Shown: positions 17,932-28,387, numbered from the stretch's first letter. The stretch is 64,000 nucleotides of DNA from an uncultured Verrucomicrobiae bacterium (GCA_951813855.1 OX638380.1:4749797-4813796); one strand, 5' to 3'. Numbers and translations: made by a program. Notes: a model not told the origin generated them from the letters alone.

Positions 17932-19135
17932 GATTGAACCTGGGCTGGAAGCAAACGTATCGGTTCAGTTCACCGAACTTCACGTTCTTCATGCCCTCCC
18001 CCGCATTCTGGGCGACTGGCATTATTCTCTGCTACCCGAACCTTTTGGTGGTTGGAGGCTTTACATTCACAAGTCGTTATTGTCGGCCACTGAAGTGTTA
18101 TCTCTCTCTCGGAATTCCGATGGTGAGGAATCTGAACAAATCAAGAATGAACTGATCGTGATTCCTGGCAAGAGTTTTACCGAGGATATCAAGGAATTGG
18201 CTCAGCTCTTCGGAGCCGAGATAGTTGGCAATTCCACCAAACTTGGTGCCTGGCTATTCCGTTTCGATAATGAGCGGCAAACAGAGGAAGTTCGCATGAA
18301 ACTGGCTCAAAACGATTCCGTACGGACCGAGGCCAATTATCGATTGACCATTCCTTCCTACTCACTATATGGCGGTCCTCTAAATCAGATCCTTCCCGAG
18401 ATTCGGGCCAATAAGAATCCGAATACTGATCATCTGGTGGTGGCCCTGATAGATACTCCGGTGCAAGCGGACACTCCTGTGCTTTCAGAATTCCTTTTAC
18501 CGCCGATTTCCGTAGCTGGGGAGTTAGGACAGATTAAGTCTGACAAACTGACTCACGGTACGGCGATGGCCTTGTCGTTTCTCCATGGCTTGGCCGAGCT
18601 TACCCACCCGGAGGGATTTGAATCAAATGTGCGCATCCTGCCGATCAATGTTTACGATACCTCAAAAAAGACGTCGACCTTTCAATTGGCGTTGGGCATC
18701 GTTGTGGGTATGGATTCAGGGGCTCGATTCTTTAACATGAGTTTCGAGGGTCATGGGTCTTCACCGATTTTAAAGCGAGTTATTCAAGAGGCGCATCGGC
18801 AGGGTGCGGTGTTCGTCGGTGCTGTTGGCAATAAAACCGAAAACGGGTTGCATTACGACTTTCCTGCAGCTTATCCGGAATTTCTCGCCGTTACCTCTTG
18901 GACCCAGACTGGAGAATTGGCCCCCAATGCGAATATAGGCGAGTTTGTAGACGTTATCTTTTCTGGGGACATGTACATCTACCATGGTGACAGAACACAT
19001 TTTATTCGGGGAGCTTCGGTGGCCTCCGCTGTCGTTGCTGGCATAACCGTTGGTTATGCCGCAGAATCGGGAAAGACCTTACGGCAGGCAGAAAAAATGA
19101 TCCGCCAAACTTTGTTGAGCCCCAATGACCGTTAA
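17932..19135 (+). pseudogene. S8-family subtilase, 5' end removed by IS66
   Basis: The open frame starts right at the IS66 end and reads EPGLEANVSVQFTELHVL and WHYSLLPEPFGGWRLYIH before the usually callable start at 18080. All three subtilase active-site blocks are present: Asp in VALIDTP, His in LTHGTAMA and Ser in RGASVASAVVAG. The signal peptide and start codon are missing, so the protein is beheaded though its catalytic domain is whole. The stop at 19135 looks natural. Such peptidases are common secreted proteins in this phylum. Residual expression from an internal start cannot be excluded. Confidence 0.82.
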
Positions 19136-19442
19136 ATTGTCCGAGGTCAAGTTCAAGGTGCTGTAAGATCGGGACGAACGCTACCTATTCCCTATATGTT
19201 AAGAAGTAAGATAATTTCGGAAAAACTTTATTTTAGCTCAAATTAAATTGTGACTACTCACACCCACAAAATCGCCATTTCGATATGGGAGAGTGAATTC
19301 ACGGATTTTTATACTTCTCCACTGTCTTTAACTGTACCGTAGTTTGGCTTACCTCCCAGATACCGGCGCCTCGGAGAACACGATTATTGGTCGTGGTTTC
19401 TCTGGATTAGTCAGATTCGGAATTCAGAGATACCTCAACTAG
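19136..19442. other. Intergenic debris, no gene recognised
   Basis: About 300 bp between the subtilase stop and the IS1634-like remnant. It is probably mobile-element border sequence, but I find no inverted repeat or family resemblance. Confidence 0.4.
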
Positions 19443-20986
19443 TCCAAACTGGTCCGGAAGTTCGGTTTAGACCAAGGAGAATTCCAAGCTGTCGATCTGG
19501 ATAACGCGTCCTTGATCCTCAGCCGCTCGGTGGGAGTCGAGCATATCACTCTCTGGGTGATCGAAACCTTGGGATTACGAGCTATCCTGCGCCGACATGG
19601 CCTCCGTGAAATTCAATGCCATGCGATCCTCGGCTCGGTCATCGGTCGGATGGCTGCTCCCGGATCGGAGCGGCATACTCATCGGTGGCTCAGAGAAAGC
19701 AGTGCTTTGGGCGAACTCCTGAAAAGAGACTTTGAAACCATGGGGCACAGTCAGTGGTATCGAGCTTCGGACGCCTTGTTATCACGGCAGGAGAAAATCG
19801 AATCGGACTGGTATCACGGCCTGCGGACGATCTTCGATTTAAAACCGACCGTCACCCTTTATGACTTGACCAACACCTACTTCGAGGGTCAAGCGCGGGA
19901 TATTCCCGAAGCACAGCGAGGTCGCTCGAAAGAGCAGCGTAACGATTGTCCCTTATTGACGCTGGCTCTGGCTCTGGTTCTGGACAGTCATGGCTGGGTT
20001 CGCCGGTCGAAAGTTTTCCGGGCAAGGTGAGCGAAAATCAAACCTTGGCCGAAATGCTGGAATCGCTGGCGGTTCCGGCGGAAGCGACCGTGATTCTGGA
20101 TCGCGGCATCGCCACGGAGGCGAATCTCCTCTGGCTCCAGAAACGCGGCACTCACTACCTGACCGTGAGTCGTCAGCAGGAACGGGTCTTCGACCCGGAG
20201 GGGGCGACGGAGGTCGAGACGGCTTCGGGACCTTCCGTTTATTTGCGGAAAGAAGTCCAGAAAAATGGCGAAGTCTTCTTGTATTGTCATTCGGAGCAGC
20301 GCGAGGAGAAGGAGCGGGCGATGCAAAAATCGTCCGACCAGAAGTTCACCACCCAACTCGAACGGTTACAGGCTGGACTCAGTCAGCCTCACCGAATCAA
20401 GCGGTTGGACAAGGTGCACCAGAAAATCGGCCGCCTGAAGCAACAATACTCGGCCGCAGGACAACACGACGACATCCAGGTGATCACCGATGACCAAAAT
20501 CCCCAAAACGCCAAGGACATCATTTGGAACCATCATCCCACGCCTGGCTCCAAAGCCACCCATCCCGGAGTGTATTGCTCGCGGACCAATCAAGATCAAT
20601 GGGATGAGTCAACTCTCTGGAAAACCTATGTCACGCTGACGGATCTGGAAGCGGTATTCCGATCCCTTAAATCCGAACTCGGCTTGCGCCCCATCTACCG
20701 TCAAACCTCCCGACGCGCGAAGGGACAATTGTTCCTTTCCGTATTGGCCTTTCAATTGGTCCAGACGATAAGAACGCGTTTACGTGCCAAGGGGATCACT
20801 GACAGCTGGAATACCATCCGGGACACGTTGAACGACCACAAGCGGGTTACCGGCGTTTATCGCCGAATCGATGGCACTACCGTTCACGTGCGCCGAGCCG
20901 TTTCCGCGGAACCGAAGCAGCGGGAAATCTATGAAGCTCTGGGCATTAATTCCGCCCCAGGGGGAGTGCGTAAATCCAAGGATTAG
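19443..20986 (+). pseudogene. IS1634-family transposase, truncated and frameshifted
   Basis: The first frame reads LILSRSVGVEHITLWVIETL, VIGRMAAPGSERHTHRWLRE, then VTLYDLTNTYFEG and LVLDSHGWVRRSKVF, all typical of IS1634. At about 20019 one C seems missing, and the next frame continues PGKVSENQTLAEML, VILDRGIATEANLLWL, then TDLEAVFRSLKSELGLRPIY to the C-terminus EALGINSAPGG. About 70 N-terminal residues are absent; the frame opens only after a TAG at 19440-19442. The element is therefore dead. Confidence 0.88.
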
Positions 20987-21083
20987 CCCCAGGCTTAAAT
21001 CACAAAATGATGGAAATGTAGTGCCTACGATTTTTAAAATGGTCGAATTCCTTGAAAAAAACGCATTTGCTAGACGAGAGTGA

Positions 21084-21240
21084 CAAACTTGGGCCAAGAG
21101 TATGGTGGAGGCGTATGCTTGGTTCAACATAGCCGCGGCGCAAAGCGATCTTAGCCAACGATTAGGGAATCTTATGTTGCAACTTAAAAAAATCATGACC
21201 GCCGCGCAGATTACGAAGGCTCAGAGGCGATCGCGCGATT
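21084..21240 (+). pseudogene. Sel1-repeat protein, C-terminal remnant
   Basis: The frame reads SMVEAYAWFNIAAAQSDL, then LKKIMTAAQITKAQRRSRD, a standard Sel1 protein ending. It has the same strand as the N-terminal piece at 15389-15593. At 21240/21241 it passes abruptly into an ISAzo13-type element. It most likely is the far half of the same split gene, though part of the repeat region is missing. Confidence 0.72.
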
Positions 21241-22268
21241 GTTTGATGATCGGTTAAAGGACGACCACTCCAATTTTGTGAAATACATGAAAACATTCGA
21301 TGTTCAATTTTATTCCACTTGCTGGTTCCCGGTGGGAAATGACAAATCGTAATTTCCAATCCTAATTCATCGGCTAATTTTTGTAATTCACTTTTCCACA
21401 ACCGATTACGACTGCCATTCGATCCTCCCCCGTCAGCCATGATCAATAGTTCCTTGGTATCGGAATATATTTTACGTCCCATTGATAACCACCACCGGCG
21501 AATCGTTTCTACTGCGAACTCCGCTGTATCATGATCAGTTCCCACACTAACCCATCCGGTGTTTTCCTGGACATCATACACGCCATAGGGAAGGCCTTTC
21601 GATTGGTTTTTATCGGGAAAGTCATGCATGTTGACCAGTTCGGGGTCTCCTACGGGCCTCCATTCTCTCCCTGGATTACGATACTGGCCTAGGTTTTCCT
21701 TTTTCTTGGCATCCACCGAAATCACCGGTTGATTGGTTTTCTGAAATTCTCGAGTTTTGCGTTCCATAAATTGAAATTGTTGATCTCGGTCAGGATGCTG
21801 ATTGCCTTCTAAGGTCTTTTTGTTGCTTTGAAGACTATAGCCCATATCATGAAGCAATTGATTAACTGACCGTTCACTTACCTTATGTCCTATTCGATTT
21901 AATTGTTCTTTTAATCGCAGGGCACTTTTGCAGGTCCATCGCAGTGGATTTTCAGGGTCTCCTCGAGTCTCTGGTTCAATGAGGGCATCAAGATCTGACA
22001 ATAAGGTCGGATCGAGTTCTTTTAATGATTTCCGTCCCGCTCCTGTTTTCCGTTGACGTTCTTCATTGAGAACCTGACCATTTTTAATCTCCTTGATCCC
22101 CGATCGAATAGTATTGCGACTGACACCGGTAGCTTCATGAACGCGTTCAATACCACCTCGACCAAGAGACAAGGCCTCACTGGCTAACCAATTACGTCTT
22201 ACTCGTTCATTAAAGAGCCAACTCAGTTGGTTGTATTTCTCCCTAATAATTGATGTTTTTTCATCCAC
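21241..22268 (-). pseudogene. ISAzo13-family transposase, C-terminally truncated
   Basis: From about GTG 22268 the product reads DEKTSIIREKYNQLSWLFNE, with a helix-turn-helix region GVSRNTIRSGIKEIKNGQV and a DDE core including VISVDAKKKENLGQYRNPG, VGTDHDTAEFAVETIRRWW and LIMADGGGSNG. True homology ends at LTDHQT; the rest of the open frame is antisense sel1 sequence. The final catalytic region is incomplete compared with copy B, so activity is unlikely. Confidence 0.85.
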
Positions 22269-22334
22269 AATGCAACATAGCATAGTTTGCATGATTTTGC
22301 AAGTTTTTATTTACTTTATATTTGCGAGCACCTT
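21241..22334 (-). mobile_element. ISAzo13-family element, copy A, 3'-truncated
   Basis: The transposase is on the minus strand. Copy A lacks the last about 60 codons, which are present in copy B, and at 21240 joins the sel1 remnant. Its outer left end, around 22317-22334, resembles the terminal segment at 22911-22930 (TTATATxTGCGAG), giving weak terminal repeats. Bases 21241-21611 form an inverted repeat with copy B. Confidence 0.8.
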
Positions 22335-22920
22335 AAAAACCAATCGAAAGGCCTTCCCTATGGCGTGTATGATGTCCAGGAAAACACCGGATGGGTTAGT
22401 GTGGGAACTGATCATGATACAGCGGAGTTCGCAGTAGAAACTATTCGCCGGTGGTGGTTATCAATGGGACGTAAAATATATTCCGATGCCAAGGAACTAT
22501 TGATCATGGCTGACGGGGGAGGATCGAATGGCAATCGTAATCGGTTGTGGAAAAGTGAATTACAAAAATTAGCCGATGAGTTAGAATTGGCAATTACGAT
22601 TTGTCATTTCCCACCGGGAACCAGCGAGTAGAATAAAATTGAACATCGAATGTTTTCATGTATTTCACAAAATTGGAGTGGTCGTCCTTTAACCGATCAT
22701 CAAACTGTAGTGGATTTGATCGGTAATACCACAACCAAATCAGGGTTGAAAATCGAATGCGAATTGGACAAAAACCACTATTCTACAGAAAAGAAAATTA
22801 GCGATGAACAATTTCAAGAATTGAGCATCAAAAAGAATAGTTTTCATGGTGAATGGAATTATACGATAGAACCTAATAAAAAATAAAATTAAATACAATC
22901 AAATGTTCAAGTTATATATG
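22335..22920 (+). pseudogene. ISAzo13-family transposase fragment, copy B, inverted
   Basis: The second half of the same transposase in the opposite orientation: NQSKGLPYGVYDVQENTGW, LLIMADGGGSNGNRNRLW, a TAG stop after PPGTSE, then NKIEHRMFSCISQNWSG and an ending EWNYTIEPNKK. Bases 22335-22705 pair with 21241-21611 at high identity. It supplies the C-terminus missing in copy A but lacks the N-terminal half. Confidence 0.87.
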
Positions 22921-23539
22921 CGAGAGCCCTTAGCTTCTGCGAACGAATAAATCGGCCTAGCGTGTGCGGCGAGCGTTCGACGATTCGCGCGACCGACGTC
23001 TTCGAAGCGCCCTTCCTCAAATGGTTTTTTATTTCGGCTTCGCGGCCGTCGAGTTTGGTTTGAACGAGCGATCCTTTCGGACGGCCATGCAAATTTCCCA
23101 AAAGCTCGCGCCTTGGCCAAGCCCTCCTTCGTCCGCTCGGAAACAAGATCCCTTTCGATCTCGGCGAACAACGCGAACAGAGTGATCATCACTTTCGTTG
23201 GCATATCCTGCGCTCCATTGATCCGGATGTTTTCTTTCACGGCGCAGAACCTGACCGACCGTTTAGCAAGGCATCGAGCAAGTCGATAATTTGTCCAACC
23301 GAGCGGCCGAGGCGGGAGAGTTCGCTGAACAGAACCAGATCGCCGGGGGCCACGGTGCCCAGCAAGCGATAGAGTTTCCGCTCGCGGGCCGGGACGCGGC
23401 TGGCGGTTTCTGGTGCGGCTTCCGTAGCGTCGGATCGGGCGGCTTGACGGCGGAAAGCTTGCAAGTAGGTCATGCCATGTGCAGTGGTGGCGATGGTTTC
23501 CCGTCTATCCAGTTCCGTTCCTATCTCGCGCAGAAGCAC
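22921..23539 (-). pseudogene. Serine recombinase (resolvase family), frameshifted
   Basis: Minus-strand pieces fit together as a small serine recombinase: APGDLVLFSELSRLGRSVGQ, KENIRINGAQDMPTKVMIT, LFALFAEIERDLVSERTKEG, then in another frame LHGRPKGSLVQTKLDGREAE and RIVERSPHTLGRFIRSQK. The conserved N-terminal active-site serine region is not recognisable. At least two frame changes are needed, so it is a relic. It probably belonged to a transposon or an integrated element. Confidence 0.78.
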
Positions 23540-23706
23540 CGGTCGCCATTCTTCGACGAGTCATCTGGCTGATGTTCAAACCGGATGCCCAAGCGGTCTC
23601 CATGTTCTCGCGGATTGCGTCTCGTTCATCCTCCCTGATGTTCGGGGCCACAAACAGCAGATTTCTCAGCGGGTTGGTGGATGACCCCGTCTTCTTTGTC
23701 GAACCG

Positions 23707-24120
23707 CTAACGTCCGTCAAGGTCAGGGCTCGGTCCTTGACCCTCAGGGCGAGGGCAGTCGCCGTCGTCATGCGCCCAAATCCGCATAGCCGGTAGCCGT
23801 TTGCCGACAATCGAGCGGGCGAGGAACGGCATCTGCTCCAGCGTGTCAATGTCGAGGATGTTGATCCGCCCGGTGAACTTCCACACATACCGGTCAAGGT
23901 GCTTGTCGGACAGATGATGAAAAGTGTCGTGGTACTCCCGCTGGAACAGGCTCCAGAAGCCCTCTATGCCGTTCACCGTTACCTCGCCGTGTACATACTC
24001 GCCGCCGAGTGGTACACCGCTTCATAAGCGCGAAGAAGGCCGGTAATAGGCCCGCGACTCGTCGGTATGACTGTCGTCGTGCATTCGGAAATCGACCCTT
24101 AACAACGCGCACGGATGTAC
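23707..24120 (-). pseudogene. IS1595-family transposase remnant
   Basis: The clearest block is NGIEGFWSLFQREYHDTFHH followed by LSDKHLDRYVWKF, the end of the ISXO2-like DDE domain. Upstream in other frames come HTDESRAYY-like and EYVHGEV sequence, so it is frameshifted. The N-terminal zinc-ribbon part is absent. Confidence 0.75.
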
Positions 24121-24159
24121 TTGTAACGTTCGCCCTCGTTCCTCAACTCGTAAGTGGTA

Positions 24160-25131
24160 CTACTGGCCATCCGGATTAAGTACAGAAATCGGAGTAGGAA
24201 GATCAGAAATCGGAGTAGGATATCCAGGATGACTTTCTAAAATAATCCTAGGCACTCTCCTATCAATTAATTCATCTTCACCTGCAGTATAGCTTGGCCC
24301 TACAGGAATCAATAACGGATCGCCTTCTTTCAAAGACTCCTCGTGTTCTTGATAATATCCGAAAAGAAAAGTGTTATCGTAATTAACCAATCCATCGGTG
24401 GAAATGTCGTTAATAATACGATTTCTTATTAAACTCGCCGCTTGCAAAGACGGAACTTCCCCGTACACATAGTAACGCGGATCAACAATTGCAAATTTAA
24501 TCTGTTCAAAATAGCGTTTTTTATTTTCATTCAACACACCTAATTTATTTCTTTCTTCAATTTGAAACTCCATCAAAAGATTAAAGGTTGTGCCCAATGC
24601 CATAGGATTGTCTACTCCTTCATCTACGAATACATGGTACATCGCTTCGAATTCCTTGGTGTATCTCAGTATATTACTATAAAAATTTTTCATATACCCG
24701 TGTTGTGATATTGCCGCTCTATACTCTCTATACGGGCGTTTTTTATCTTCCAGTTCTCTCTTCAAATTATAACGCATGCCAATCAGTCTGCTTTTCTCTG
24801 ATGCATTAATATTTATATTTGTCCATGTGTTGTTTTCCATCTCGGTTATAGCATCCACTTCTTCGGAAAATAGAGTGTCTAATTGCCTTTCGGTTAACGG
24901 TACGTGATATTTCATTGTCGGATGATAAACAGGCTCATACGGAAAATTATCAATCCATTCTTTCCGTGTTTCATGGGGAGCCTCCATATCTGTTTTTTCA
25001 GACCCAACATCAGATGTCTTTTGCGATGCTGGATTAGTTGTTCTCGATAAAAAAATAAGAACAGCCATCAACAGTAATGCAAATACTGTAGCCTTGAAAT
25101 AATAATCATTCAATTTTAAGCGTTGCCTCAT
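24160..25131 (-). CDS. AT-rich membrane-anchored protein of unknown function
   Basis: A 323-residue protein with one transmembrane segment at about residues 13-30 (FKATVFALLLMAVLIFLSRT). A long, charged, mostly helical extracytoplasmic part follows, and the tail contains a short repeat (PTPISDLPTPISVL). No family is recognised. Base composition is far more AT-rich than the flanking housekeeping genes, which points to horizontal acquisition. It is the last of three minus-strand genes with similar composition, so they may form an operon. It could be a cargo or effector-immunity type protein, but nothing proves that. Confidence 0.7.
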   Translation of the reverse strand: MRQRLKLNDYYFKATVFALLLMAVLIFLSRTTNPASQKTSDVGSEKTDMEAPHETRKEWIDNFPYEPVYHPTMKYHVPLTERQLDTLFSEEVDAITEMENNTWTNININASEKSRLIGMRYNLKRELEDKKRPYREYRAAISQHGYMKNFYSNILRYTKEFEAMYHVFVDEGVDNPMALGTTFNLLMEFQIEERNKLGVLNENKKRYFEQIKFAIVDPRYYVYGEVPSLQAASLIRNRIINDISTDGLVNYDNTFLFGYYQEHEESLKEGDPLLIPVGPSYTAGEDELIDRRVPRIILESHPGYPTPISDLPTPISVLNPDGQ

Positions 25132-25200
25132 AGCAATTGATTAAAAAGCACCTATCCCTACCAGTACACAAACAATCCATACAGTATCTAATGGGAAATA

Positions 25201-25830
25201 TCATTCACGCTCCATTATATCCTCAATCCGATTCACGTGGATAGAATATGCCTGTTTGGCGCTAATTCTACGAGTCCGATTATCTGCACATACCCTGTTG
25301 AGGTCGCCATCTCCATGAATCACGCAATTATATTCCTCATAAGGATTCAACAGCGTTCCCCCAGTACGGGACAAAGGATTTTCCAAAACATTATAGAGTT
25401 GACAAACAGGACGGCATTCAGAATTACTTATCGTTTGTTCAGAGCTATAATCGTCATGTATTTCACATTTGTGCGTGCAATGAGCATGTTTGGTGGCTAC
25501 CAAACGCCTTTTTGCATTACCTTCAATACTAGGCGCTACCGAGTATCTTTCACCATTAAATAAATCTGTAACGTATTCATGAGTGCTTGCACCTACGCCA
25601 CCAGCCGGAACCTTTAAGTATCGATATGATGTTTTCATCCGAGTTGGTATTTCGAACTTAATATTTCTCTGATTCCATATCATTGTAAACTCACATTTGA
25701 GTCTGACGATGTAGTCCCTCGGTTTTGTAAGTTCTGTTTTAACATCATTGTTGGCGGCATCATCCTTGACCTCCAATATGGTGTGAGTAAACACACTCAC
25801 CGCAGGGTCGCACCGATAATTCTCGTCCAT
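25201..25830 (-). CDS. AT-rich Cys/His-containing protein of unknown function
   Basis: A 209-residue frame from ATG 25830. The second half has a cysteine- and histidine-rich stretch (ATKHAHCTHKCEIHDDYSS, then ECRPVC and NRVCADN) that could bind metal or form disulfides. No family recognised. The frame is open in phase for 20 further codons upstream, up to the TGA that ends the preceding gene (25891-25893). It may therefore be the distal half of a longer protein split by a stop. Composition matches its two AT-rich neighbours. Confidence 0.6.
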   Translation of the reverse strand: MDENYRCDPAVSVFTHTILEVKDDAANNDVKTELTKPRDYIVRLKCEFTMIWNQRNIKFEIPTRMKTSYRYLKVPAGGVGASTHEYVTDLFNGERYSVAPSIEGNAKRRLVATKHAHCTHKCEIHDDYSSEQTISNSECRPVCQLYNVLENPLSRTGGTLLNPYEEYNCVIHGDGDLNRVCADNRTRRISAKQAYSIHVNRIEDIMERE

Positions 25831-25890
25831 TGATTGATATATTCCTGCAAGTCTTACTTCTGCAATATCATAATTTAAATTAGCACCTAT

Positions 25891-26550
25891 TCAAGTATAT
25901 TTATTTCGCAAGTGGTATTTAATTTGTGCATGCATGAGTATTTCTGAAGGTTTAGTTCGAAAACTATCGGAAAGTACAGTCCAGACAAAATCAGCATCAA
26001 TCCATTCAGAAATTCCATCGGCACCATACGGAGCATAATCTTCACCGCGATATAGTAATTTGTATTCGATAAAATACTGTTCTTCGGTGAAAGAGTAATT
26101 GCCATTTCTTATGTATTTATCTTCCCAATCTTTTTTTGGGATTGGCTTTTTAATCCATTCACCGGATTCCGAATCATAATGTTTAACATTTCCTTTAGAA
26201 GTAAGGAAAACACCCATGACTCGTGCGAATGGATTCGATAGTTCCACCGTAATTCTTTCACCCCAGTCCAAAGTGCCGTCTCTGGTATACCTTTCGGTTT
26301 TCCTTGTATATTGGCGACTAAATATTTTACCTCCATTACAAATGATATTCAGTTTGTAATCGTCCAAATCGTTCTTTAATCGATTGTACTCGGCCAAGCT
26401 TTCAAATGTATTTTCTGCATCAATTTTTATTATCTTTTCTATCCAGTGCCACACTTCTTTGATATCGGAGATTGCGCTAGCATGAGTTCTGGAAGTGAAA
26501 TTTACAGATAAACACATGAAATATATCGACATGACAACCAGAGTTTTCAT
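25891..26550 (-). CDS. Secreted AT-rich protein of unknown function
   Basis: About 219 residues. I choose ATG 26550 because it gives a good signal peptide (MKTLVVMSIYFMCLSVNFTS, cleavage near THA). The longer frame to 26613 starts inside the neighbouring insertion sequence. The mature part contains IKEVWHWIEKIIKIDAENTF, VELSNPFARVMGVFLTSKGN and YFIEYKLLYRGEDYAPYG; no family recognised. An insertion sequence lies 41 bp upstream, so its native promoter was probably displaced. It is first in a run of three AT-rich genes on this strand. Confidence 0.65.
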   Translation of the reverse strand: MKTLVVMSIYFMCLSVNFTSRTHASAISDIKEVWHWIEKIIKIDAENTFESLAEYNRLKNDLDDYKLNIICNGGKIFSRQYTRKTERYTRDGTLDWGERITVELSNPFARVMGVFLTSKGNVKHYDSESGEWIKKPIPKKDWEDKYIRNGNYSFTEEQYFIEYKLLYRGEDYAPYGADGISEWIDADFVWTVLSDSFRTKPSEILMHAQIKYHLRNKYT

Positions 26551-26590
26551 GGAAAAACAGGTCAATACTTGTCTCAGATCGTTACTACCT

Positions 26591-28383
26591 AGTGTCTGGT
26601 CCAAAAGGGACAATTTTCAATAAATCCTGCATTTTAAGCGGTTTTTTTGTAACATTTTGTTCGATTTATTTGTCTAACATTCGAGTCGGAACTTTGATTT
26701 TTACCTGAAAAATGGACTTTCAGCGTCCTTGAGACCAATCGTCAGCATCTTTGAGACTAATCTTCGATTTCTAACATGAGAATCTTCAGAACCACTCAAC
26801 CCGCATTTCAACCAGTACCCTTCGAGGAAATTAAGTTCGACCCCACGCAACGTGATGGCGTCGTTCGAATCTTGATTGGGCTACAGAGTGTTTATGGTAA
26901 CGAATCATTATGGCTCCAGATACAGCAGCTGCTGGAAAATCATTTTCAACAGTTCGGCGACCAAGGATTCGGTCGTCCAGGCATGAGTGCTTGGACGATT
27001 CTAGTTCTGGCTCTCATCAAACACAGTTTAAGATGCAATTACGATCTTTTGCTAACCCTCGCTAATTATCATAAGCAGTTGCGATTTGTCTTAGGCCATG
27101 GTGATTTCGAACCGGGGGGAGAATATAAACGAACCACCGTGATTCAAAACGTCAATCTCTTGACTCCCGAATTGATTGAGGAAATCAACTTGCTGATTGT
27201 CAAGCATGGTCAGCAGGTTGCGGGGCATCAAGAAGGAGACCAACTCAAAACGCGTTGCGATTCGTTCGTGGTGGAAACGGATGTCCATTATCCCACCGAT
27301 CTCAATTTGCTCTATGATTGCATTCGAACTCTGATTCGTGAATGCAAAAAACGGAACCTGAAGGGGTGGAGGCAAAGTCACCATTGGCTGAAGAAGATTC
27401 GGAAATTGTTTTTTTCCGTTCGCACCGCTCAGCTGGCGAACCGCCGTCTCGACCAGGTCCAGGCTTATCTGAAGGCCTGCGACCAAATCCTGGAGCGAGC
27501 CAGTGCGTCGTGGGATCGGCTGAGGGAGAAAAAGAAGATCAAGGCGAAAAAACACCGGCAAATCCAAGGTTTTTTGAAATTCGGTCGTCTCTTGTCGCGT
27601 CAAGCGGATCGGCGAATTCTACAAGGAGAAACCATTCCGGCGGACGAAAAGATCTATTCCGTATTCGAACCTCATACGCGGTGGATCCAGAAAGGAAAGG
27701 CAGGCAAACCGGTAGAACTCGGGGTGCCCGTTTGCATCGTGGAAGATCAACACCAATTTGTTTTGACTTATCGGGTCATGTGGCAAGAAGAGGATGTGCA
27801 CGTGGCCATCCCGATCCTCGAGGAGACCAAAAAACTATTTCCAGACTTGTTCAGTTGCAGTTTCGACAAAGGGTTTCATAATCCACCTAATCAGGAGAAA
27901 CTCCGGGAGATGGTTCCAGAAGTAACCTTGCCCAAAAAAGGGAAACTTACCAAAAAGGAGCAAGAACGCGAGACTACCGAGGCTTTCAAAATCGCCCGGA
28001 AGCAACATCCCGCTGTCGAATCAGCCATCAACCATTTGGAACACCGAGGCCTCAATCGAGTCTACTCCTACGGCTCAGACGGATTCAAACGCACCGTAGC
28101 TCTAGCCGTTCTCTGTGCCAATTGTTGTCGCCTTGGCAGCCTCGTTCGAAACAAGGAGCTGCAGCGTCTCTCCAAGCCATTGGTTCGTCCGAAAGCGGCT
28201 TAACTAAATCGCCAAATCAATGTCAAGAATGGGAGAGGTGCGTCTTGAATTCTGTAAAAGATCAATAAAAAATCGTTTTAAGATAAATATGTCGATTTAA
28301 CCACTTATTTCGATCTAATTTGAAATTATTTTTTTAGTTTTTAAAGAAATCAACTATGGATTTTGACTTTTGGACTAGACACT
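26591..28383 (+). mobile_element. ISNCY/IS1182-like insertion sequence
   Basis: The left end AGTGTCTGGTCCAAAA (26591) pairs with the right end, which reads AGTGTCTAGTCCAAAA in reverse complement from 28383. A 4-bp direct repeat ACCT flanks it (26587-26590 and 28384-28387). It contains one complete transposase gene. Confidence 0.9.
26776..28203 (+). CDS. ISNCY-family transposase
   Basis: A 475-residue DDE transposase. It begins RIFRTTQPAFQPVPFEEI, has an N-terminal DUF772-like domain (GRPGMSAWTILVLALIKHSL), a catalytic segment VVETDVHYPTDLNLLYDCIR, a lysine-rich insertion around residues 250-280, then FDKGFHNPPNQEKL and a final HLEHRGLNRVYSYGSDGFKR. No disruption is seen. Assignment to the ISNCY or IS1182-like group is by recalled resemblance; an exact subfamily needs ISfinder. 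Confidence 0.85.
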   Translation: MRIFRTTQPAFQPVPFEEIKFDPTQRDGVVRILIGLQSVYGNESLWLQIQQLLENHFQQFGDQGFGRPGMSAWTILVLALIKHSLRCNYDLLLTLANYHKQLRFVLGHGDFEPGGEYKRTTVIQNVNLLTPELIEEINLLIVKHGQQVAGHQEGDQLKTRCDSFVVETDVHYPTDLNLLYDCIRTLIRECKKRNLKGWRQSHHWLKKIRKLFFSVRTAQLANRRLDQVQAYLKACDQILERASASWDRLREKKKIKAKKHRQIQGFLKFGRLLSRQADRRILQGETIPADEKIYSVFEPHTRWIQKGKAGKPVELGVPVCIVEDQHQFVLTYRVMWQEEDVHVAIPILEETKKLFPDLFSCSFDKGFHNPPNQEKLREMVPEVTLPKKGKLTKKEQERETTEAFKIARKQHPAVESAINHLEHRGLNRVYSYGSDGFKRTVALAVLCANCCRLGSLVRNKELQRLSKPLVRPKAA

Positions 28384-28387
28384 ACCT

